A stretch of DNA of 64,000 nt, taken from positions 23,324,501 to 23,388,500 of the forward strand of contig AP031351.1 of NCBI GenBank assembly GCA_037833965.1, read 5' to 3'. Below, piece after piece: positions 18,778 through 29,089 of this stretch; position 1 is the first letter of the stretch, and the number at the start of each line of letters is the position of its first letter. The translations under genes were made by a program, and so were the position numbers. Below the pieces are notes generated by a model. The model was not told where the DNA came from. It searched no databases and saw only the letters and a program-made list of their open reading frames with translations. This DNA comes from Marchantia polymorpha subsp. ruderalis. Its lineage: Eukaryota; Streptophyta; Marchantiopsida; Marchantiales; Marchantiaceae.

Positions 18778-21700
18778 TGTGGTACCCCACTTTTGGCAAT
18801 TTTGAGGAAATTAAAACATTTTTGGAAAACTGTACCCTGGCAGCATTGTAAAGAGTCTTCGGTACATCAAAACAGAGTGAATCCGGAAGATCGCGGGGAT
18901 TCTCGAGGGATCTTGTAGAATCTGGGATTTGGGGTGCCGTAGTAAGGACAGGCACCACCCTCCCTGCGAGCTCCGCAGTTAGGATCTCTACGGCGCAAGG
19001 CGCAAAACCCGCCTTCGGAGGTTGCGTCCGCGGCTGTAGGGAAACCCCCGTAATTAGGTCAACCCTCGGACGCCTTGACCAAGTTAGGATCCCGTTGGAA
19101 AGAGCTCGACGCGCTGATTCTAACGAGCCCAAGAACGCTTGGAACGGATGAGGACTTAGGGAGTTATCGCTACTGGAAGAAACGGAGGCGGTCGCCTACG
19201 GCGGAAGGATTTCGCCACCGGCGCGAACTCCGCCTACGCGGAAGGAGGAATCAAGTTTTGTCCTATGCGCGGACGTAGGCGTTCGCCTGTGCACAGGCGA
19301 AGTAGGGTTAGGGAAGGCGCGAAGTCTGCCTACGCACAGGCGTTCGCCTGTGCACAGGCGCTTCGGCGTCGGCGGAAAATCCGCCCTGGGCCCTAGAAAT
19401 GCGCCTTGTGAGGTAGAAGGTGTACGGCGCCTTCCGCGCCAGCGCAGCGCCGCGTATGTCGGAAGAGCCGCCAGGGTAATCCAATCGGTACGGACCATGC
19501 GGACGGCACGGGTGGATGCGCTCTTGGACGGACGGAGTTGCGGCGGCGGAAGCGCCGACGGAGAGACAAGGAACGGACAGACTGGACGGAGACGGCTGAC
19601 CACGGTCAACGCCTTCCGCGCCAGCGCAGCGCCGCGGACGGAATTCGCCTGCGCACAGGCGAACGCCTGTGCACAGGAGGATGTTCAAGTTCCGCGCCGG
19701 CGGAGGATCCGCCGAGGCCCCTGCCTACGCACAGGCAGGAGTTGAATTTTTGTCCGACATGCGGACACACGCGTCAAGGCAGAGGGGGATTGGCCGAGGG
19801 GCGGTACGAACAAGTGTACCGCACAAGGCGGAAAACTCGCCTTCGGCGCTACGCCCCCATGTCCGCAGGGCGACACGCTCGCGGAGTTCAAATCCGCCAA
19901 TTCGAGCGTGAGAGTTTAACCGACGACGGCGGAGCGTGAAGCCGCGCGTGAGTGCGGAGACCGTTCCAGCGTACAGCCGGCGCGGCCATCAAGTGAGACG
20001 TTCTTCACGACCAAGAGCCGACCATGACCTTCGACCGGGCGGCGGAGAACGTCCCATTCTTGAATTCGCGATTCCAATCTCTTGTGCGCGCTGCGCGCAT
20101 CCATCTGCTGGCTGCGGAACATTCTCGACGTCGTCGCACAGGAGATTTCTTGTTGATTGAGGGAGAAGTGAGTGCGCGTGATTTGGAATTGAGAGCGATT
20201 AGAGTTTGCCGAGAGAGAAAGAAACGCGGACAGTGCGGAAGTAGAATGAGCGGGCGAGCGAACCCCAGGAACGCAATGACGAGACCGAGCAGATTGCGGA
20301 TGGTGCCACTTCGCCTGCCGCAGAACGGGCTGCGCGCTTTTGAGGAGCGCTTAATAGCAAGAAAGCTCGATTTCTTGCTATGGGGATGGAATTACATCTG
20401 TGCGAATATGGTGCGCGAGTGGCTAGAGCCACAGGGACCACCCTCGCGCGGATTGCGTCCGCATGTTGACCGGTGGACAGTCCAAGATTGGGCGCAGGCG
20501 TTGGGAAGATGTGCTGGCATGCCAGGGCATCTCCTTTTCGACAGTGAGAGCATCAAGGTGACCAAGCAAGAGGAGGCGCAATTTGTGGAGCTGTTCAAGA
20601 CCGGGAGGTCTACCAAGAATGGGTACTGGACCCGTGATTACAAGGATCGATTTCGCCGGACTTTGTCCGCGGCGCTGATGCAATTACTGCAGCCGCACCG
20701 CGCCTGCTACATCACATTGTGGCAGGTCTCTTTTGTGGAGTGCGTCATCGAGGGAACTCCAATTCACTGGGCGAGCATCCTGCACAGGGTGATGCGACAG
20801 CACGCGTTTGAGGAGAAGGGGGGAACTCTAAACCATCTTTCTCCTTTCCTCATCAATTTTTATCGACAGCGGAATTGTTTGACAGCGGCGGAGCTTGAAC
20901 ATTTTCCGCCATTGTCCATCGACCATCCCGGGAAGTATGTGCGGGAGAACGAGGTCGATACTGACGCAGAGGAGTCCCCGACTTCTACCCCATCAAGACG
21001 GAGAGACGAAGGGAGACACACCCCTGCAGCGCGAGTGCCGCGGAAGCGGCGATGGAGGGAAGAGTCTGAAGAGGAGCAGCATCAAGAACCCTCTGCTTCC
21101 ATTCGACCGCGGCCGCTGTGCGAGCCATACAGCCGGCCGAAGCAGAAGGCACGCAGACTGGTGTTACCAGCTGACAGTGCGGACACGGCGACGATTGCGA
21201 CGGAGATAGGAAGTGCGTCGCCAGAGAGGCGAGAGGAAGCGCGGACGACCGCAGGAGCGACGGGCCACGCTGCAACCTCGTCGGGAGAGAGGCCGCCTAC
21301 GGGCCAGGGGCCTCCGGAGTTACCACGTGCGATGCGGACAGATGTTCCGTTTGCGCACAGGCGAACCTCCGCGGACGGACGAGCCTCCGCGGAACGGCGA
21401 ACACAAGTGGACGTGGATCTACGCTTACGCGTGGGAAGGAGCAGTCCGCCTGTGCACAGGTCGCCTGTGCACAGGTCGCCTGTGCACAGGACACCTCCGC
21501 ACGTGCCGCCTGTGCACAGGCAAGAATCACCCCCGTTCCAACGTAGGAAGGGGAAGGAGCCGGCGGAAGAACCGCCTACGAGACACCGGCCCTCGGGGCC
21601 AGACCCTCCGGCGCACCACTCGCCGCAATTTGCGCCTTCGGCGCCAGGGCCTTCGAGCCGAGGAGATACGAGCAGAGAGCGTGCGGAGGCCGCACCATCG

Positions 21701-22487
21701 GCGGGAAGTCCGCCGATAGATGCGCCTTCGGCGGTAGGGCCTATAGGCCAAGGAACATCGGGCGTGCGGCCCCCGGCCCTGTCGCCTTCGGCGATAGATG
21801 TCCGCGGCGCTACGCCTGCGGCGGACAAGGCGCCGGCAAATGCGCCTGCGCACGGGCCGGGCACAGCCCCCATGGACCGATCAAGGGAGCAACAGACGAT
21901 GGAGCGGAGTGACTGTCCGCGGGATGAAATCTCGATGCGCGATGCGCAATCCAACCCCGCGCAGCCATCCTCCGCTCAATCGCCTTCGGCGGCGGACGAC
22001 GGCGACAGAGAGAATGCGGTAGGCAATCAACCAGCGAGCGACGGGGATGCCGCTCGGATACATTCGCCTTCCGCCTTAGACATTTTGGCGACGAGCAGCG
22101 AGGCTGCAGCCGTGCCTTCACAGGCAGCACACGTCGAGGACGTGCAGCCCCACTCAGGGCAGTCGCCGACGCAATCAATGGCGACTGAAATTCTCCACTC
22201 GGATGATGACGACGGAGGCTCCACGGAAGAAATGTCAGGAGCAGAAGACACCGACAAGGAGGAGGAAATTGTTGGAGCGCCGGCGGCGGCGCTCTCTGAG
22301 CAGGTGATTCCGTTGCTGCGGTACTTGGATCGCAAGGTCGATAAATACGCCGACCCACTCCAGCCGGGATCTTACATCAAATTAGTGCGCAGGCGGACTC
22401 GCACTAAAGTCCACACCAGCAAGCTATTAGCTAGAGTGGACCAGGAGTTGAGGGACTTGAAGGAGAAGCATGAGTGCTTGTGGGGTC
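18778..22487 (+). repeat. Element A 3' LTR, first part
   Basis: It starts TGTGGTACCCC right after the PPT and is nearly identical to 7631 onward. It is interrupted at 22487 by element C; it resumes at 45878 after a 4-bp duplication GGTC. Confidence 0.9.
20024..22487 (+). pseudogene. U3-encoded ORF of A 3' LTR, split by element C (5' part)
   Basis: The first ~821 codons of the same U3 protein as at 8847, interrupted inside the coiled coil. The frame runs a few codons into the C LTR and stops at 22504. Differences from the 5' copy are few: D for N before FLLWGWN, W for R in NGYRTRDY, M for K in EISKRDA, DK for EE in the acidic patch and K for E in SYIELV. Element C made the lesion; the remainder is at 45879-46549. 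Confidence 0.85.
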
Positions 22488-23345
22488 TGCAACCTCCGGG
22501 CTGACTCTCACTCAGGTTTACCTCTGATGGCTTTGTGGTAGCGCATCATGGTTCTAGAAGACTAAGATTCATACTCTCACTCATGTCCCAAACACCTTCT
22601 CTTACAAACTCTCATGTATCACTCCAACTCACACACAACTCTCCTCACATCACCCTCTTCACATAAATGCAAACACACGTCGATACTCCAAGATACTCAA
22701 AAACTTCACTCCTTCATTACTGAAACAAGTCCTCACACATGACTCTCCAAACTTGCTTGAGAGGTGCTACTCTACCTCTCTATTTATACTACTTGAGAAG
22801 TTACCATAGTAACATGTGGTAATTTCTCCTAACTTACTTTTACCTAGGTAAGTTTGACTAACCTTCTCTACGTGGCAACATGCCATTGGCCTACCTAAAC
22901 CTTCTAGAAGCTTCCGGAATCCAAGGTTGAGGTGGCGACATGCCATTGGAAGCTTTTAAACTTCTACAAGCTTCCTAGCCACTAAGTCAACATTAGACTT
23001 AGTCTAGCCAATCATCTTTCATACATTTAGTCAAACCAATCAAATCCAAGCTTCTAGTCAAATATCTAATCCCTTGGAATCTAGAACTTTTGTATAAGAC
23101 AAAATAGAAGTGCTCACTCCTTGTAAAAGACAAAATAGAAGTGCTCACTCCATTCTTCTAGAACTCCGCTAATTATTCCGCCAACTATAGACATTGTAGC
23201 TAAACTTAGTCATGACTAGATAAACTTAGTTATAACTAACTAGTTTAGTCATAACTAGCTAGTCTTAGCTATGCCTTGGCTAATCATCCTTATTCCCTTG
23301 ACCACTTCTAAGACTTAGTACATATGTGCAACACCCGGTCTTACA
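22488..23345 (-). repeat. Element C 3' LTR
   Basis: 858 bp, AT-richer than the A/B LTRs and without a long ORF. A TATA box (TATAAATA on the minus strand) is at 22781-22788. A directly repeated 31-bp unit occupies 23090-23120 and 23121-23151. Confidence 0.9.
23090..23151. repeat. 31-bp tandem duplication in C LTR
   Basis: Two adjacent copies share AAGACAAAATAGAAGTGCTC. The same pair is in the 5' LTR (about 45622-45683), so it predates the insertion. On the minus strand it is upstream of the TATA box and could be a duplicated U3 control unit, though only its position suggests this. Confidence 0.7.
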
Positions 23346-23368
23346 TTTACCCCCGGACCAAGATTTCA
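23346..23368 (-). other. PPT-like stretch of element C
   Basis: The minus strand reads GGTCCGGGGGTAAA right before the 3' LTR. It is G-rich but not a pure purine run, so the assignment rests mainly on position. Confidence 0.45.
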
Positions 23369-23965
23369 CTACGCCCTCGGAGTGAAAGAATCTGATCTTC
23401 GATGGAATAACTTCAACTTGTCGTGGTTGACTCGATCGAAGTGACGTCCTCCTAACTCCTTGATGTCATAAGTGAAATTTCCCCACACCTTCTCAACTAT
23501 GAAAGGTCCAAAATACTTAGGAAGAAACTTTTTCCTAGCTCTCTTGTATCTAATTGCATCAAAGAGCATCACCCAATCACCTTCCTTGAACGGCTTCAAG
23601 TTCTGGTTTCCACTTCGTTTGTCGTGATACTTCTTCTGCAACTGTTGAGCCCGCTCCACTCGTACCATGGCTAATGCTCGAGCTTCCTCCAACTCCATCA
23701 ATTGTTGTTGGCGAGACTTGATGGCTTCTGCTCCATTTGATTTCTTCAACCTTTGCTGGATTGTTGTGAATGTTGTCAAGTCAAACTGTATGGGAAGTTT
23801 TGACTCAACTCCATACACCATCCGAAAAGGTGAGTATCCAGTAGATGTCTTCCATGTTGTGCGATACTCCCATAAGATAGCATGGAGCCTCTTGTCCCAA
23901 TTGTGTTTACTCCCGTCCATGTCTGCATCCTTGGCCAACATCATACACAAAGTGTAGTTGGTCCG
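23369..23965 (-). pseudogene. pol: Element C integrase C-terminal part, downstream of a TAG
   Basis: In frame with the gag-pol ORF above it and separated from it only by TAG at 23966-23968. It begins RTNYTL, the usual continuation after the catalytic Glu of Ty3/gypsy integrases. It includes WDKRLHAILWEYRT, KLPIQFDLTTF and the GPF-type motif KYFGPFIVEKVWG, and ends near HDKLKLFHRR. There is no ATG at its start. Without stop-codon suppression this part would not be made. Confidence 0.85.
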
Positions 23966-26900
23966 CTACGCCAACCCATTAGCGTTAGGTTTGTAGGAAG
24001 TGGTCACTCGAGCCTTGATGGAAAAGTGCTCCAACATGGCTTGAATCATACTTCCCACAAATTCTCCTCCTCTATCTGATACTAACTCCAATGGACAACC
24101 AAATCGAGTAATGATTCTCTCATATAAAAATCTACCAACCTCCTTCTCATTAGTAGATTTAAGTGGTCTTGCCTCTACCCACTTCGTAAGATAATCTGTA
24201 GCTATCACAATGAACTTATTCCCTCGAGGAGTAAGATTCAAAGGACCTACAAAATCTATTCCCCACTTTTCAAAAGGACCTAACACTGGTACAGAAATCA
24301 TAGGAGGGGTTTTCATGGACTTTTTAGCAAAAGCTTGACACACATCACAACTTTTGCAATATTCCACACAATCCTTAAAAATACCCTTCCAATGATAACC
24401 AGCATCAAGAATTTTGAAGGCAGTTACCTTCCCCGCAAAATGTCCTCCACATACTGCACCATCATGAAACTCCTTCATGAGTTGTAGTGCCTCTCCTCTC
24501 CCAACCGCCCTTCGTAGAAGTCCGTCAGCTCCTTGATGAAAAAGTACCTTCTCCATGATCATATAAGGTTGACATCTCTTCACTAATGCATTTTTCTCCC
24601 TTTGATGCATTCCTTGAGGAAACTCTCCTCTAGAGATGAAATCCCAAATTTCCTTGTACTCCTCCGGTACTGTTGTCACCGTGTCCATGACTAGCAAGTC
24701 CTCATCCGGAAAGGTGTCATCTACTGACTGATCTCCTCCATCATCATATGCTCTCGACATCAAATCCGCATTAGCATGCTTCTTTCCAGGTCTATCCTCA
24801 ATGGTATAATCAAACTCTGCTAGTAGTAGCTTCCATCTAGCTATCCTCCCTTCAGCATTAGGCTTGTTGAAAATGTATTTCAAAGCCTTATGATCAGTCA
24901 CTATAGTGAATCTCCCACCCAACAAATAATGTCGAAACTTCTTAAGTGAGAAGATTACAGCTAACGCCTCTCTCTCTGTCACTGAGTAGTTCTTCTCCGC
25001 TTGAACCATTTGTCTACTAGCATAGGCAATTGGATGATCATGCTTTTCATCATCTAATTGACTCAAGGTGCATCCTACAGCAATATTTGATGCATCTGTG
25101 TAGAGAATGAAAGGTTTACCCCAATCCGGTTTCGCCAAAATTGGAGCCGTCACCAACGCCTTCTTGAGAACTTCGAACGCCGTCTTTGCAGCTTCATCCT
25201 TGAAAATGAGTTCGTACTCCACTCCCTTCTTCATGTAATTTGTCAAGGCATGAGCTTTGTTGGAGAAGGACAAGATGAACCGTCGATAGTACCCCACCAT
25301 ACCAAGGAATTGCCTCAACTTGGTTAAAGTCGCCGGAAAAGGTAACTCCATGATCCGTGTCACCTTCTCTGGGTCCACCGCTATACCATTCTTGGAGATG
25401 ATATGCCCCAACAATAGGCCTTCCTCACATCCAAAAATGCATTTTTCTGGATTGAGTGAAGCCTTAGCTTCCTCCAGCCGTTGAAGTATTTTGATCAAAT
25501 GATCAAAATGATCCGCTTTCCTCCCGTAAACACAAAAATCATCTATGAAATCCCTTACAAACTTTCCAATGAAAGGTTCAAACACTCTATTCATGAACCT
25601 TTGAAAAGTGGCAGGAGCATTACATAGACCAAACGGCATCACTCTAAAAGCGAAGGTTCCCCATGGAGTAGTAAAAGTTGTTTTGAGTTGGTCTTCTAAG
25701 GCAATTTGGATTTGGTTATAGCCACTATAACCATCTCCAAAACTATACCACTCATGGCCAGCAACCTCCTCTAGAATCTCATCTATGAAAGGCAAGGGAT
25801 AGTAGTCTTTCTTTGTGACAGCATTCAACTTTTTGTAATCTACGCACACTCGTAGCTTACCATTCTTCTTCTTCACTATCACAATTGGAGACACCCATTC
25901 AGAATTTTCTACCTCGTAGATGAAGCCAGCCTCCTTGAGCTTGTCGATCTCCTCCTTCACCACAAGAGCCGTAGGTGGATTTATTCGGCGTTGCTTTTGC
26001 CGAATAGGACGAGCTTTCTCCTCCAACTCGATGCGATGAGTCTCCAACGTCACATGCTTAAGATCCTTGTAACTAAAGGCAAAAACATGAATATATTTGC
26101 GAAATATATCCAGAAACTTTGCCTTTTCCTCCTTGGTAACCTTGGGACCAAACCTGAGAGTGGACAGTCGTCGACACACCTCCTCTTCGCTCATCTCCAC
26201 TTTGTCAGGATCTTTCTTCACTCCAGGCCTAGGCAACAACTCCATGGCAGCAATGACTTGTACTTGAACATTATCATCAGAAGAGTACTCCGATGATGTT
26301 TCTTGATCAGAAGTTGAGATGTCTGTGTCAACTTCTGAAAAGCTACCACTCTCTTCACTCTCAGATTCCCAATACTCGTCAGTTGGTCTATCTGAGTCAG
26401 TGGTGGATTCCCCTCCTCTCGTCAAAGGAACCTTAACTCGATGGTTCTTTGGGCCTATCCTCAAATAGCCCTTGTGCCATCGGTCCGTAGTCCTTACCGC
26501 CCTCAACCAAGGACGTCCCAACAGCAAGTCGTAGCTAGCTTCCTTGAGAATTTGGAAGGAAAGCAAAGTTTGCACTCCCCTCACACTAACCACAACTTTG
26601 TCTACCACCCCCAGTGGTCTTACCTTCTGTTTGTTGGCCATACCAACAATTATGCTAGAAGGTCTAGAAGGTTGCATACCCAACTTCTGCATCAACCTCT
26701 CAGACATGGCATTCACAGCCGATCCACCATCAACCAACACATCTGATACATCATGTCCATTGATCCTCACTTCGATCTTTGAAGCATGTGTACATACCTC
26801 CGAAGCAGCCGCATCCACCACCCCAACTCCCACATTGGTCATGTGAGCCTTCCCCTTAGATTTCCGCTTCTTGGTCCTTGTGGAGATAAGACCTCCTCTT

Positions 26901-28131
26901 AACTCCTTCCGAATGGCTGGATTCAAGGCAATCAGCTGACCAACTGTTATATTGGCCTTCTGATTTCCTACATCCTCCACCACGTCATACTTAGCTTGAG
27001 AAGATGAAATGGAAAAGTCATCCATGCCCAACTTCTTCCTTGGTACTCTTGGTTGACTCACTCCACTTGACCGTGTACTTCGACTTGGCGTGTCCTCCAT
27101 GAAAATCGACTCGTCCGCAAATCGGGCCCGCTTCTTCTCATGAGCAAGGATATCCACTTTCGATTTTGAGCTCTCCCCTTTCTCAAAAGTGCATTGATGA
27201 GGGAATACATCAATGGATGCTACTCCCTTATCCTTGGCTTGTTGCGTGGCCGGTGCATTGTTGTTGTGCCGAACTCCATCATGTTGTCGAGGGTTAGGAC
27301 AATTTCTCTGAAAATGAGGACCTCCACAAGAAAAGCAAGAAACCGCAAAGTTTCCTGAAGGTGGATTTCCTCTTGGAGGATAATTTCCATACCCCCTAGA
27401 GCCTCCTACTACGTTCTGATTCCTCTTCTCCCACAACTGTACTACATTGATCTTGAGATCTGCTAGAGTCTCCGTGATAGATTTCAACTCATTTTGAAAA
27501 TCCACACTAGGATTCGCTATCGTGGATGAAGTAGAAGTGTTTGAAACAATAGACCTTCCTACAACCGGTGGAGCTACTTCTCTAGCCACCAAGCTAGAAT
27601 CATCATCTTCTAAGCTCTCCTCCATTCTAATAGCAATTCGAATGGCTTCAGCCTTAGAAGAGGGCTTCTCGTATCTCACCTTACTTCGAATCTCTGGTCT
27701 CAAACCTCCAACGAAGTTCTTCATGAGCATCGCCCTTATCCCCACCATTGTAGCATCCACTTCGTCTCCGCCCTTCCTCAACACCACGTGGAATCTAGAT
27801 TCCAACTTCTCGGTTCTCTCCACATAGGTCCTCACCTTCTCGTTCTCTCCTTGTTTCAAGAAGGTGACCTCACACATCAACTTTTCATAACTTTCACTGG
27901 GAAGAAAGTTTTCGATCAGGTTCTCCGTTAATGTCTCCCACGTGTCGTCCTCCGAATGCTCCCTCTTGTACTCCTTGTACCACTTGAGAGCAGAATCCTC
28001 CAAGAAATCCGGCAAAAGCATAGCCCACTCGTCTTTCTTCCTCTCATTGTTTCCTATGCAAGCCCTCTTGAAGTCCCTAACAAAAGCTTCTACATCCTCA
28101 TTCTCCCTCCCATAAAATACCGGAAGCTTCC
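23966..28131 (-). pseudogene. gag-pol: Element C gag-pol, 5'-interrupted, ends at integrase TAG
   Basis: One long frame encodes capsid (WAMLLPDFLEDSALKWY), one CCHC knuckle CFSCGGPHFQRNC near residue 269, protease with the unusual site LVDGGSAVNAM near 472, RT with FIDDFCVYG near 868, RNase H (YTDASNIAVG near 1014), the integrase zinc finger (near 1224) and two of three core acidic residues (GIDFVGP near 1294, SDRGG near 1357). The frame ends at TAG 23966-23968, where the third catalytic residue belongs. The natural start is at 43668; B separates it from the rest after about three codons. B's LTR supplies an in-frame ATG at 28147. Confidence 0.88.
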
Positions 28132-29027
28132 TGTAATAACCCACCAAAGGCTAAAACTGCAGTATGGTGGTAAAAAGATCGAACCCACAGGGACAGAGGC
28201 AACACACAGAGTAAAAGTGTCACGTTTAACAGACTTTTGGTAGAGTTTGAATTCTAGGCGACTGTCACTCCCAGAAATACTGTAGTGCTCGACTCGGAGG
28301 CTCGACTCGGAGGAGGAACTCAACTCGGAGGATGCTCGGAGGATGCACGGTACAGCTTGGTCACTCAACACACACACACACACACCTGAAACTGGCAAAA
28401 AGCACAACTCGGAGGTCGGTCAGGACCTCCGCTTCGGATTTCAGGAGGAAAGTGTCTCGCAAGTTCACTCAGAGGTTCTGCAGGAAGTGCCTCCCACTCC
28501 GGCTTTTACTGCCCTTCCGCCAGGAACTAGCGGGGGTACCCGGACTGGACTTCTCACTTCGGAACGAAGCCTCTACGTACGCCGTGGACGTCACCCTCGA
28601 CTATCACACAAAACGCAGGGAGTGCAGACCCGACTGAGAACTTACTGAAAACACGATCCAGTAACACACACACAACCTGAATTACAAACCAAGGTTTACA
28701 CGAAGTAATGAAACTTCACATTGGCATTCAGGGGAAACTTCCCGTAGGAGTACAATCAGGATATGTCACTCGAAGGAGTAAGGGGGAACTGTTCAAGTCT
28801 CTAACTCGCAGCCGGCTCTGAGTATCAGAAATCACCCGCAGGTGCAGATCCGCACTACTCAAGTCTCTAACCGGGTGCGAGCTCTGAACATTCAGCCGAA
28901 GGCCTTCAACTACAACATACGGTAACTTCGCTATGCTGCAGCTTCTCTACGTGGTGCCAGGACCAAAATGCACAAACACGCCAAGAAAGTGAGTTCCTGA
29001 TCTGCACTTCCGAAACTGGAAGAGTCC

Positions 29028-29056
29028 CAAGGCAAAACGCCTTGATCTACTTTATA
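29028..29056 (-). promoter_or_regulatory. TATA box and conserved hairpin, B 3' LTR
   Basis: TATAAA (29056-29051), then 12 nt from the first T a stem CAAGGC/GCCTTG with loop GTTTT (29044-29028). Spacing and loop equal those of family A; the second stem pair is A-T in place of C-G, a compensatory change. It lies just after the stop of the LTR ORF. Confidence 0.7.
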
Positions 29057-29089
29057 CTCTCAAAAGATCCTAACTAGCACTACGCTATC

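Noticed and set aside
28367-28383. CA microsatellite near the B LTR end as telomere or satellite repeat
   Set aside because: Short simple repeat within R/U5, also in the other LTR with one extra unit; ordinary slippage.
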